Below are positions 16,942 to 25,317 of a DNA stretch of 64,000 bases, in pieces. This DNA is from Nitrospira sp. (GTDB lineage Bacteria > Nitrospirota > Nitrospiria > Nitrospirales > UBA8639): assembly GCA_024760505.1 (NCBI GenBank), contig CP058931.1:2924001-2988000 (forward strand). Reading direction: 5' to 3'. The first letter of the stretch is position 1. Every line of letters starts with the position of its first letter. Below the pieces are notes generated by a model. It was not told the DNA's origin, made no database searches, and saw only the letters and a program-made list of their open reading frames with translations. A program made the translations under genes and the position numbers.

Positions 16942-17448
16942 ATGATGGCAAATTTTACGCATTTTAATGAGTCCGGCCGGGCTCGAATGGTGGATGTAAC
17001 GGACAAGTCTCCCACCGAGCGTGTGGCGGTGGCAGAGGCGAAAGTGTTTGTCTTGCCGGAAACCCTTGAAAAAATTCATGCAGGTCGGATTGCGAAGGGT
17101 GATGTGCTGGCCGTGGCTCAAGTGGCCGGCGTGATGGGGGCCAAACGGACCCCGGATCTGATCCCGATGTGCCATCCCCTACTTCTCACGGGAGTGGATG
17201 TTGATTTCAAAGAACACTCCCAGCCTAATTCTGATGGACGGTGTGTCATTACGATTGTCGCAACGGTGAAAACTACCGGAAATACCGGAGTGGAAATGGA
17301 GGCCATGACAGCTGTTTCCGTGGCAGCTCTGACGATTTACGATATGTGTAAGGCGGTAGATAAAGGCATGGAGTTTGGAGAGATCGCCCTGGTTTCAAAA
17401 TCCGGAGGAAAGTCAGGAGCGTATGTCCGTGTGCAAAAAAGCGGGTAG
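16942..17448 (+). CDS. moaC: Cyclic pyranopterin monophosphate synthase
   Basis: MoaC converts 3',8-cyclo-7,8-dihydroguanosine triphosphate, made by MoaA, to cyclic pyranopterin monophosphate, the first stable molybdopterin intermediate. Diagnostic segments: MVDVTDKSPTERVAVAEA, GDVLAVAQVAGVMGAKRTPD, LIPMCHPLLLTGVDV and GVEMEAMTAVSVAALTIYDMCKA, with the catalytic KSGGKSG near the C terminus. The 168-residue length is typical. Two ATGs in tandem (16942 and 16945) make the exact start ambiguous. It opens the moaC-moaD-moaE-moaA unit. Confidence 0.96.
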   Translation: MMANFTHFNESGRARMVDVTDKSPTERVAVAEAKVFVLPETLEKIHAGRIAKGDVLAVAQVAGVMGAKRTPDLIPMCHPLLLTGVDVDFKEHSQPNSDGRCVITIVATVKTTGNTGVEMEAMTAVSVAALTIYDMCKAVDKGMEFGEIALVSKSGGKSGAYVRVQKSG

Positions 17449-17495
17449 GAAAGATGATGACCATTCTTCGAGTTTGGTCATGGGAGTTGTAAATT

Positions 17496-17756
17496 GTGAA
17501 GATTAAATTATTCGGGATGTTAAAGACCATGATTCCTGGAGGCAAGGATTTAGAAGTGGACTTTTCCGAAGGTGAACAGGTCAAGGATCTGGTTCATACC
17601 ATACAGAGGGAGTATCCTCAGGTTGGTGAATTGCTCGAAAAGAAAAAAGTGCTGGTGTCGGTGAATCAAGAAATTGCTCATTGGGACACGGTGCTGGACA
17701 CGGCTGATGAGGTCGCATTATTGCCTCCCTTTGCGGGAGGATCAGGCGAATTATGA
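17496..17756 (+). CDS. moaD: Molybdopterin synthase sulfur-carrier subunit, with C-terminal extension
   Basis: An 86-residue ubiquitin-fold protein that carries a thiocarboxylate sulfur to MoaE. VKIKLFGMLKTM at the start and VALLPPFAGG near the end are typical. Unlike standard MoaD, whose last two residues are GG, this one continues with SGEL before the stop. The frame is unambiguous: GCG GGA GGA is followed by four sense codons and TGA. Because the terminal Gly carboxylate must be free for adenylation, the tail would need removal. The next gene starts 23 bases downstream. Confidence 0.9.
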   Translation: MKIKLFGMLKTMIPGGKDLEVDFSEGEQVKDLVHTIQREYPQVGELLEKKKVLVSVNQEIAHWDTVLDTADEVALLPPFAGGSGEL

Positions 17757-17778
17757 GCTCAGGAGAAAGGGCAATCCG

Positions 17779-18222
17779 ATGGCTGTTGAATTAGAAGAGA
17801 GTATGCTGGTTCGGGTGCAACTGGAAAATTTTTCAATTGATGAAGAATTGCATCGAGTGCGGTCTCGGTCCCGTCGAATCGGGGGTATTGCCATGTTTTT
17901 GGGTACGGCCCGTGATCGCTCCAAGGGGCGAGACGTAAGCTCCATGAGTTTTGATCACTACGAGGGGATGGCCCAGAAAAAACTCAAAGAAATCCGAGAA
18001 CAGGCACTTCGTGATTTTGCCATTATTGAGGCATTGGTCCTGCATCGCTATGGTCCCATTGAAATTGGTGAAAATATTGTGCTGATCATCGTTGGGGCTG
18101 AACATCGTGCCGATGCGTTTAAGGCCTGCCAGTGGTGTATTGATGAACTCAAAAAAATTACTCCAATCTGGAAAATGGAAACGACGCCTGAAGGCGAAGT
18201 GTGGGTGGAGGAACATCCATAA
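17779..18222 (+). CDS. moaE: Molybdopterin synthase catalytic subunit
   Basis: MoaE inserts two sulfurs delivered by MoaD into cyclic pyranopterin monophosphate, forming molybdopterin. The family's GGIAMFLGTARDRSKG, FDHYEGMAQKKL, VLHRYGPIEIGENIV and the C-terminal KKITPIWKMET, containing the active-site lysines, are all present. I start at ATG 17779; the frame extends to 17674 over moaD but without similarity. The product is 147 residues. The stop TAA shares its last base with the moaA ATG. Confidence 0.94.
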   Translation: MAVELEESMLVRVQLENFSIDEELHRVRSRSRRIGGIAMFLGTARDRSKGRDVSSMSFDHYEGMAQKKLKEIREQALRDFAIIEALVLHRYGPIEIGENIVLIIVGAEHRADAFKACQWCIDELKKITPIWKMETTPEGEVWVEEHP

Positions 18223-19283
18223 TGGATGGGGGGGGAGCCGTGACTCTGCCGGATGCGGTCAAAGATGTCTGGGGACGTCCCTTACGATCCTTGCGGGTGT
18301 CAGTGACCGATCGATGTAATTTACGGTGTCAGTACTGTATGCCTGAGGAAAATTATGTGTGGCTTCCTCGGGAAAATCTGTTGACGTTTGAAGAAATCGC
18401 CTTCCTGACGAATGTGTTTTCCGATCGGGGAATCGATCGAGTACGTATTACCGGCGGCGAGCCTCTATTACGCAATAATGTGGCGGAACTCATCAAAATG
18501 CTTCGTCAAAACTCTCGCATTTATGATATTGCGATGACCACCAATGGAGTGTTGTTGAGCGAACAGGCGCAGGCTCTTTTCGATGCCGGGCTCCATCGGG
18601 TCACGGTGAGTCTGGATACGTTGAAACCCGAGCGGTTTAAAGCACTGACTCGACGCGATACCCTGGACAGAGTGTTGGAAGGCATTACTTCAGTGGGACG
18701 GGTCGGGTTCACAGGGTTGAAGCTGGATACGGTCGCTATCAAGGGGTACAACGAGGATGAAGTCATTCCTTTGATTGAATACGGCAAGCAGGTCAACGGA
18801 GAAGTGCGTTTTATTGAATATATGGATGTCGGTGGAGCCAATGACTGGTCGGCGGAAAAGGTTCTTTCCCGGAAAGAGATCTTGAAAATAGTCGGTGAGT
18901 ATTATGGTTCGGTTGAGCCGGTGGAGGAGGTTAGTTCGGCTCCTGCGCAGCGATTCCGGCTATCAGATGGCACTCTATTTGGTATTATTTCTTCCACTAC
19001 CGTGCCTTTCTGTTCGACATGTGATCGGAGTCGGTTGACAGCTGACGGGATGTGGTATTTGTGCTTGTATGCCAAAACCGGTCTTGACCTTCGCAAGCTC
19101 CTTCGAATGGAACGATCACGAGAGGATATTCTCTCCATCATCCAGTCTGTCTGGGAAACCCGAAAAGATCGGGGGGCGGAAGAACGCAAAGAGCTTGAAC
19201 AGGTCAGTGGTCGTGGCCGGTACATTGACATTGAGCGATTGCGCCAAGATCCACATTTGGAAATGCATGCGAGGGGTGGCTGA
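18222..19283 (+). CDS. moaA: GTP 3',8-cyclase (radical SAM)
   Basis: MoaA carries out the first step of molybdenum cofactor synthesis, cyclising GTP by radical SAM chemistry. The SAM-cluster cysteines C32, C36 and C39 are in CNLRCQYCMP. RITGGEPLLR is the SAM-binding segment, and the second cluster lies in CSTCDRSRLTADGMWYLCLY. The protein ends in GG, a conserved C-terminal feature of the family that reaches into the active site. ATG 18222 overlaps the moaE stop by one base (TAATG), so it is coupled to moaE. At 353 residues it has normal length. Confidence 0.95.
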   Translation: MDGGGAVTLPDAVKDVWGRPLRSLRVSVTDRCNLRCQYCMPEENYVWLPRENLLTFEEIAFLTNVFSDRGIDRVRITGGEPLLRNNVAELIKMLRQNSRIYDIAMTTNGVLLSEQAQALFDAGLHRVTVSLDTLKPERFKALTRRDTLDRVLEGITSVGRVGFTGLKLDTVAIKGYNEDEVIPLIEYGKQVNGEVRFIEYMDVGGANDWSAEKVLSRKEILKIVGEYYGSVEPVEEVSSAPAQRFRLSDGTLFGIISSTTVPFCSTCDRSRLTADGMWYLCLYAKTGLDLRKLLRMERSREDILSIIQSVWETRKDRGAEERKELEQVSGRGRYIDIERLRQDPHLEMHARGG

Positions 19284-19550
19284 TCCTCCGCGTCTTCTTC
19301 TTATTCCGTGTCCTTCGGTGTTGATTGGCGTTATGAAGTGGCTGTGTAGCCAAGTGCCTTCCTCGACTGATTCTTGCCGGTTCACCCTCCCTATGTTAAT
19401 GTCGTGTCGTGATCGAAGACTGTGTCGGAGTTCATGATTCCTTGTTGTGTTCTTTCCCTGCCTTTCTTGCATTTTCTTTATCTCAGCCAGATCTGTAACT
19501 AGGTTCGCGTGCGATGCTTTCATGAAAGAAGCTGAAGGATAGACTAATTT

Positions 19551-20411
19551 ATGGGATGGTTTAAACGGAATAAAAACACGGATCCCGAAGGTACGTCCAT
19601 TAAAATCGTGGAAGGGATGTGGGTTAAATGCGCAGTGTGTCGCGCCATTATTTTTAAACGCGAGGTTGAGCGAAACTTAAAAGTCTGCCCGAAATGCCAA
19701 TACCATTTTCCGCTATCGGTTGGTGAGCGATTGGAATTGATCGTGGACCCCGGTTCCTTCGAGGAATGGGATGGAAATTTAGTCCCAGGGGATCCCCTTC
19801 AATTTGTGGACACATTGCCGTACCGCAAGCGCATTCACAAGGCTCAAGAAAAAACGGGAAAAAATGAAGCCATTTTGACCGGGCGATGTCAAATTGGAGG
19901 GAAATCTGTTGCGCTGGGAATTTTTGACTTTTCATTTATGGGTGGGAGCATGGGATCGGTGGTCGGCGAGAAAATCTGTCGGGCAATCGACCACGCGCTG
20001 ACGGGGCCTATGCCATTTTTGTTGGTCACGACTTCCGGTGGGGCACGAATGCAAGAGGGGACTTTGTCACTCATGCAAATGGCCAAAACGGCGTCAGCCT
20101 TGGCGAAATTACAAGAGGCTCGAATTCCCTTTGTTGTCCTGTTAACGGATCCGACCTTTGGAGGGGTCACTGCCAGTGTCGCGATGTTAGGGGATATCAT
20201 TCTAGCGGAACCGAAGGCGCTGATTGGGTTTGCAGGCCCACGGGTCATAGAACAAACGATCAAGGAGCATTTGCCTGAAGGCTTTCAACGTGCTGAGTTT
20301 TTGTTGGAACATGGCATGGTTGATCATATCGTGGAACGAAAAACTCTCAAGCCGACCCTGGAAACGTTGCTTGCGCATTGCGTCACAGAAGTCTCTTCCC
20401 CTTCGGGGTAA
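19551..20411 (+). CDS. accD: Acetyl-CoA carboxylase carboxyltransferase beta subunit
   Basis: AccD pairs with AccA to transfer the carboxyl group from biotin to acetyl-CoA, the committing step of fatty acid synthesis. The N-terminal zinc ribbon uses C27, C30, C46 and C49. The carboxyltransferase domain has DFSFMGGSMGSVVGEKI, VTTSGGARMQEG, LTDPTFGGVTAS and GFAGPRVIEQTI, all characteristic. The 286-residue length fits. A 267-base gap without a gene precedes it (19284-19550), so it may have its own promoter. folC follows 150 bases on, as in many bacteria. Confidence 0.96.
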   Translation: MGWFKRNKNTDPEGTSIKIVEGMWVKCAVCRAIIFKREVERNLKVCPKCQYHFPLSVGERLELIVDPGSFEEWDGNLVPGDPLQFVDTLPYRKRIHKAQEKTGKNEAILTGRCQIGGKSVALGIFDFSFMGGSMGSVVGEKICRAIDHALTGPMPFLLVTTSGGARMQEGTLSLMQMAKTASALAKLQEARIPFVVLLTDPTFGGVTASVAMLGDIILAEPKALIGFAGPRVIEQTIKEHLPEGFQRAEFLLEHGMVDHIVERKTLKPTLETLLAHCVTEVSSPSG

Positions 20412-20561
20412 TCGCCCAAAGGTCAGGCTCTCCTTGTGCCCAGGTGGATCTCAATAGCCTTGACGATGGGCTATCCCGTTCATGGTGAAAGCCATACGTT
20501 GTAGTTATTATTGATACGAAATCTCCTTCCCTTTATTGTCTCCCGCCCGGTTTCGATTCCT

Positions 20562-21851
20562 GTGGCTAGCTATCCAGAAACGCTTGACTATCTTTTCTCC
20601 TTGCACCGGTTTGGTATCAAGCTTGGCCTGGAAGCCATTACCGATATTCTTGCACGGTTGGGGAATCCTCAGCGCCGATATCCTACCCTTCATATTGCCG
20701 GCACGAACGGGAAGGGTTCTTCCTCAGCCATGCTGGCCAGGATCCTTCAGGCGAGCGGGTACCGGGTTGGTCTGTATACTTCTCCGCATTTGATTGACTT
20801 CCGAGAGCGCATACGTGTTCAGGGAACAGACATTTCGGAAGAATCGGTCTGTGCCCTGACCGAGCAGATCCGGCGAACCGCCAATCCCCTCACAACACTC
20901 ACCTTTTTTGAATTTACGACCGCGCTGGCTTTTCTCCATTTTCAAAACCAACAAGTGGACATTGCGGTGGTAGAAGTCGGGATGGGCGGACAGTTTGATG
21001 CGACCAATGTGTTGAGCCCCATGGGTGCTTTGATAACGGGGATTAGTTTCGATCATGAGGCCTATTTGGGAGACTCTCTACAGAAGATTGCGAGGGAGAA
21101 AGCCGGCATCATTACACAAAAGGCTCCGGTGGTTTTGGGACCCATGCCGGAAGAGATTCTCCAGATTTTTGAAACCCAGGCCAGGAAGTGGCAGGCACCC
21201 TGCTTTCGGATGGGGCAGGAGTTTTCCCTTCTGGAAACCAGCGCAACGACTTTTACCTACCAAGGGCCGCGATGGACTATTCCAGGCCTACAGACGAATT
21301 TGCCCGGCCGGCATCAGATGGTGAATGCGACGAATATTCTGGCGGTATTGGAGATGGCCGTCGATGCCACATTCCCTATTTCACCGTTGGCCATCCGGAC
21401 CGGTTTGCAGGACGTGAGATGGAGAGGTCGGTTAGAAATCGTGCAACGAAATCCACTTCTGCTTCTGGATGGCGCGCATAATCTTGCGGGTGCTCAGGTG
21501 TTATTTGACTTTCTTCACTCACAAATTCATGATGGCGCGGGACGAAAACTCATTTTGGTGGTTGGGATGATGCGCGATAAGAATCTTCAGGGATTTTTGC
21601 GTGTTTTGATTCCCCTTGTTGACCACCTGATTCTCACCCAGCCACGGATGGAAAGGGCTGCGTCGGTAGAGGAGCTTAAGCAGGCCGTCGATCGCGATGA
21701 CCTGGTGCCGTGTCTACTTGCAGATTCATGGGAGGCTGTTTGCAGGGCCAAAGACATCGCGAAACCCGCAGACGTGATCTGTGTGACCGGGTCGTTATTT
21801 CTGGTTGGGGAGGTACTCAATCGGCTCACTCAGCCGGGTTTCCGAACGTGA
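20562..21851 (+). CDS. folC: Folylpolyglutamate synthase / dihydrofolate synthase
   Basis: A Mur-ligase-family enzyme that adds glutamate to dihydropteroate and folates. The start region ETLDYLFSLHRFGIKLGLE is typical. ATP binding is in HIAGTNGKGSSSAMLA, and the central FFEFTTALAFLHF and VVEVGMGGQFDATNV are conserved. DGAHNLAGAQVL in the C-terminal domain is the glutamate-ligase signature. The start is uncertain: GTG 20562 begins at the conserved N terminus, while TTG 20511 would add 17 residues; neither has a clear ribosome-binding site. The stop overlaps the likely GTG start of lptD. Confidence 0.92.
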   Translation: MASYPETLDYLFSLHRFGIKLGLEAITDILARLGNPQRRYPTLHIAGTNGKGSSSAMLARILQASGYRVGLYTSPHLIDFRERIRVQGTDISEESVCALTEQIRRTANPLTTLTFFEFTTALAFLHFQNQQVDIAVVEVGMGGQFDATNVLSPMGALITGISFDHEAYLGDSLQKIAREKAGIITQKAPVVLGPMPEEILQIFETQARKWQAPCFRMGQEFSLLETSATTFTYQGPRWTIPGLQTNLPGRHQMVNATNILAVLEMAVDATFPISPLAIRTGLQDVRWRGRLEIVQRNPLLLLDGAHNLAGAQVLFDFLHSQIHDGAGRKLILVVGMMRDKNLQGFLRVLIPLVDHLILTQPRMERAASVEELKQAVDRDDLVPCLLADSWEAVCRAKDIAKPADVICVTGSLFLVGEVLNRLTQPGFRT

Positions 21852-24145
21852 CCTGTGCGAGTCAGGGAGATGACCGGCGTGTTTTCTGGCGCCGATCTCA
21901 TGGATTGTTCCTCGGTATATTCATCTTTATCACGATACTGGCAGTGGTAGAAACCGTGTTCGGGCAATCGGATGTCTCCGTTGTGGAATCCGAGGAAGTC
22001 CCTGCAGCATCCTCAGCTGAGAAGGGCCCTGCCGAACCAACCTCACAGGGAGTCCCCGTCGCCATTAATGCCGACCGAATTGAATATGATAATGATCGGG
22101 AAGAATATCATGCTACCGGGGCTGTGGATATCACACGCGGACCCATTCATCTCAATGCGGATGAAGCCACCCTTCAAAAGCTCACGGGGCGTCTCACGGC
22201 GCGCGGGCATGTGCATTTACGAGATGAGAAGACCGATATCTGGTCGGAAGAGCTTGAGCTCAATCTCAATACCGAAGCGGGTGTGATCACGAACGGCAAT
22301 ATTTTTCTCAAGGAGCAGAATTCCTTTGTAACGGGGCGACGGCTTCAGCGGTTTTCCGAAACCCATTATCGGGTCAAGGAGGGATCCTTCACCAATTGCG
22401 ATGCGAAGAATGGCGAGATTCCTGCCTGGCGATTTAACTTTCATGATTTGGATGTGGAATATGAAGACAGTTTGTTTGGCAAAGGCGTATGGTTCAATGT
22501 GAACGATGTGCCGGTCATCCCGCTTCCCACCTTTCGGTACCCGCTGGGCGCTTCTCGAAAAAGCGGATTCTTATTTCCTACGACCGGGTACAATACGCAA
22601 TTCGGTTACCAGTATCGGCAGGGGTATTTTTGGGCCATCAATCCCAGCAATGATTTAACCATTTCCCCCCAAATCTTAACGGAGCGTGGAGGAGGGGTGG
22701 ATCTGGAATATCGCTATATGTGGAGTCGGCTCACAAAGGGAGAATGGTTGGTACGTTCCCTCTATGATACCCAGCAAAATCGTGGGCGAGCCGAAGTTCG
22801 TGGGGCTCATGTTCAGCAATTCAATCCTGATTTGTCCTTACGAATGCGCGCCAATTTTTCAAGTGATCGAACGGTCTTGCAAAATTTTAGCAGTTCCGGG
22901 ACTCAACGGGCTTTACCAAGTCAAGAGTCGCATCTCACTATTTTGCAACGGCTTGATCATGGGGCGCTGTATCTTTCTGGTCAATATATTCAGCCGTTAA
23001 GCACAGGCGGGAGTACGACCTTTCAGCGGTTACCCGAAATCGGGCATCGCTTCGTGAATCCCAGTGTCTTGGGCAGTCCCATTTCGCTGACGGCGGAAAC
23101 GACCGCGGTGCAATTTCACAGGCAGACGGGATTCGATGTCGGTCGTATCGATGTGATGCCGGGACTGTCAATGGAAGGGCTCCATCTGGGGCATGCCTTG
23201 GGATTCCGTCCCCAGGTGAAATTTCGTGAAGTAGGCTATACGCGGGGGCTCACGGAGAAATCAGCCCAACATCGTGAAACCTTTTGGGCTGGCGCTGAAT
23301 TGTTCTCGAATGTCTCGAAACGGTTTTCCCTCGGAGATGGGAATTGGATCCGGCATTCTATACAACCGAATGTGATTTATGAGTATGTGCCACAGACGAA
23401 ACAATCGGAATTAGTTCAGATCGATGCGGTGGATGATTTGATTCAAAAGAGTCTGGTGACCTATTCCTTGAGAAATCGTCTGAGCCAAATTGGTGGGGGG
23501 ACTTCCAATGCCTGGTTGGATCTGTTCTTTGCCCAGAGTTATCATGTGGCCAATCCGCCCCCCTTCGCCTCCCGGTTTTCAGATATCTGGACACGGGGGG
23601 ATTTTCATTCACCGGTCAATTCCTCCGCCTTCATCTCGGCATTCAATCTGAGGGTCGATGCCTTCTACAATCCGAACAGAAAATATTTTTCTCAGATGAA
23701 TACCGACGTCCTCATCCAAAGCCGACAGACGTGGTATATGACCGTTGGTCAGCGGTACACCAAAGAGGGGACGAGAGTCCGCCGGGGAGATATTTGGAAC
23801 CCCGTGTCGTTTAATGAGGTGTTGGCTCCGGACGAGGAAATTCTCTATCTGACGACTGGAGGTGGAGTGCGGTTGCCGTATGGTGTGACGTTGGGCACCA
23901 AGTGGTATCATGACTTACGGACGGGACAGACTGCTGAATGGGATGTGGTCGGGCTGTACCAAAATCCTTGCCGATGTTTTTCCCTCGGGCTCACGTATAC
24001 AAAGCTTCCTGACCGCTCACAATTTGAATTTCTCATCAGTCTGACCGGATTGTGGGGAACCCAAGGGCATGGGACGCAATTAATGAAGTTGATTTTGGGC
24101 CCCATCATGGCGGGAGAACGTGGAATTCCTTGGGACTATCGGTAA
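21848..24145 (+). CDS. lptD: LPS-assembly protein LptD
   Basis: An outer-membrane beta-barrel that inserts lipopolysaccharide into the outer leaflet. From GTG 21848 (overlapping the folC stop, GTGA) an N-terminal hydrophobic stretch LFLGIFIFITILAVVETVFG acts as signal peptide. The periplasmic OstA-like domain follows (INADRIEYDNDREEYHATGA, ILMNADEAT-like repeats), then the barrel with alternating aromatic strands to the end. RYPLGASRKSGFLFPT is the usual link between them. A CRC motif near the C terminus takes the place of the adjacent Cys pair seen in the E. coli protein. Its presence shows a Gram-negative cell with LPS. It is 765 residues. Confidence 0.88.
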   Translation: MTCASQGDDRRVFWRRSHGLFLGIFIFITILAVVETVFGQSDVSVVESEEVPAASSAEKGPAEPTSQGVPVAINADRIEYDNDREEYHATGAVDITRGPIHLNADEATLQKLTGRLTARGHVHLRDEKTDIWSEELELNLNTEAGVITNGNIFLKEQNSFVTGRRLQRFSETHYRVKEGSFTNCDAKNGEIPAWRFNFHDLDVEYEDSLFGKGVWFNVNDVPVIPLPTFRYPLGASRKSGFLFPTTGYNTQFGYQYRQGYFWAINPSNDLTISPQILTERGGGVDLEYRYMWSRLTKGEWLVRSLYDTQQNRGRAEVRGAHVQQFNPDLSLRMRANFSSDRTVLQNFSSSGTQRALPSQESHLTILQRLDHGALYLSGQYIQPLSTGGSTTFQRLPEIGHRFVNPSVLGSPISLTAETTAVQFHRQTGFDVGRIDVMPGLSMEGLHLGHALGFRPQVKFREVGYTRGLTEKSAQHRETFWAGAELFSNVSKRFSLGDGNWIRHSIQPNVIYEYVPQTKQSELVQIDAVDDLIQKSLVTYSLRNRLSQIGGGTSNAWLDLFFAQSYHVANPPPFASRFSDIWTRGDFHSPVNSSAFISAFNLRVDAFYNPNRKYFSQMNTDVLIQSRQTWYMTVGQRYTKEGTRVRRGDIWNPVSFNEVLAPDEEILYLTTGGGVRLPYGVTLGTKWYHDLRTGQTAEWDVVGLYQNPCRCFSLGLTYTKLPDRSQFEFLISLTGLWGTQGHGTQLMKLILGPIMAGERGIPWDYR

Positions 24146-24150
24146 CCGAC

Positions 24151-24795
24151 ATGCGGATTATACCTATGCGAATGTGCACGGTCCCGGTGATGGTTCTATG
24201 GGGCTTAGCCGTCTGGCCGCTTCATGTCTGGGCGCAAGAAGTTGTCACTGATCAGGTCACCATCACGTCGGCAAGGGGACAGCTGTTTGGCATCACCTCC
24301 GGCGAGGGAATTGCCAGGAAGGTGTTAGCGTCCGGGGAAGACGTGCTGGTCATTGAAAGCAAAGGTGTGACGGGATATGTTCAGACAACCACACGGTTAC
24401 TTGGATTTTCAGGTCGGTTACAACGGTGGGTGGACATGAGTCTTTCCTCGGCGGAGGAAGTGATCACTGCCACGGTCACTCCCAAAATGATTATTGTTCA
24501 AGGGCGACAGGCGACCTACGGTTTTCAAAGTGATGTGGGTCGTTGGAAACGAGAACCTTGGGGAGCCGGAGAGGTCTTGGTGAAGAGTATCGTGAATGAC
24601 TATGTGGCTGTGCTCATTACCAATCGACGGGCTTTGGGATTTTCTGCGTTGACCGGAGGGTTTTTTTTCCAAGATCTTCCATCCGGCAATGCGATTGACC
24701 AGACGGAAGCCAATGCGAATATTGTGGTCATCCACCTGTCAGGACTGATGTTGGTGTTCCGATCCGGCTTGGCGATTTGGACGGTGTTGCCCTGA
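24151..24795 (+). CDS. Predicted secreted protein of unknown function
   Basis: Not recognised. From ATG 24151 the product is 214 residues with a likely signal peptide: MRIIPMRMCTVPVMVLWG, hydrophobic, then a possible cut after VWAQ. The mature part is rich in beta-strand patterns (VTITSARGQLFGITSGEG, GYVQTTTRLLGFSGR, VTPKMIIVQGRQATYGF) with a repeated aromatic-Gly alternation, which suggests a periplasmic beta-sandwich or propeller-like fold. It begins 5 bases after lptD and is probably co-transcribed, so a cell-envelope role is plausible, but this is only inference. Confidence 0.7.
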   Translation: MRIIPMRMCTVPVMVLWGLAVWPLHVWAQEVVTDQVTITSARGQLFGITSGEGIARKVLASGEDVLVIESKGVTGYVQTTTRLLGFSGRLQRWVDMSLSSAEEVITATVTPKMIIVQGRQATYGFQSDVGRWKREPWGAGEVLVKSIVNDYVAVLITNRRALGFSALTGGFFFQDLPSGNAIDQTEANANIVVIHLSGLMLVFRSGLAIWTVLP

Positions 24796-25023
24796 TTAAT
24801 TGGAGGCAGGACTACTGGCCAATTCCTGGTGTTTGGTCACGCCAGGGTAATCCACCCCAATAGGGCTGTTCGAGCAATAATGGCTCCACCAGTCAATGAC
24901 TTCCTGAAGAAAAGGATCTTCCGGCCCCGTCGCAAAGAGGTGACCATAGAGATAGCCGGTTTGGGTATCAAAGAGAATGAATATCGGCATGGGGGCGGGT
25001 TGGGGATGATGTGGCGTGTCCAT
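24796..25023 (-). CDS. Small hypothetical protein, low confidence
   Basis: A minus-strand frame of 75 codons, convergent with the preceding gene and directly abutting it. From the second Met it reads MPIFILFDTQTGYLYGHLFA, which looks protein-like, followed by an acidic WWSHYCSNSPIGVDYPG stretch. There is no clear ribosome-binding site for either Met and I recognise no family. The region is otherwise unexplained, which is the main reason for listing it. Confidence 0.4.
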   Translation of the reverse strand: MDTPHHPQPAPMPIFILFDTQTGYLYGHLFATGPEDPFLQEVIDWWSHYCSNSPIGVDYPGVTKHQELASSPASN

Positions 25024-25317
25024 GGGTCGTCGGAATCGTACGTCAGAGGTTCCTTCCGTTTTTCTCTAGGTATTCTTGTCGGAACGTGTTGGATATTTCT
25101 TAAATATACCCTTGGATCAAAGGGCGTTGATCGTTCATGGGTAATTCTCAGGGTCTCTTCGAGGGTTTACAAGGCGAGGGAAAGGGACTCGACAACGATT
25201 GGGGCAAATTAGAAGACAACCCTTGACCTTCCCCGTCAAATGGGGTAGCTATGTTCCTTTACCGCACAACCGGGTCAACGGTATGGGCGTTTATCTGGGC
25301 TGAGAGGGAGGCTAATC

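Noticed and set aside
25222..25251. TTGACC-17-TAGCTA as a promoter of the first NtrC gene
   Set aside because: The -35 is good but the -10 matches poorly, and the CCCC/GGGG pair suggests a small hairpin instead.
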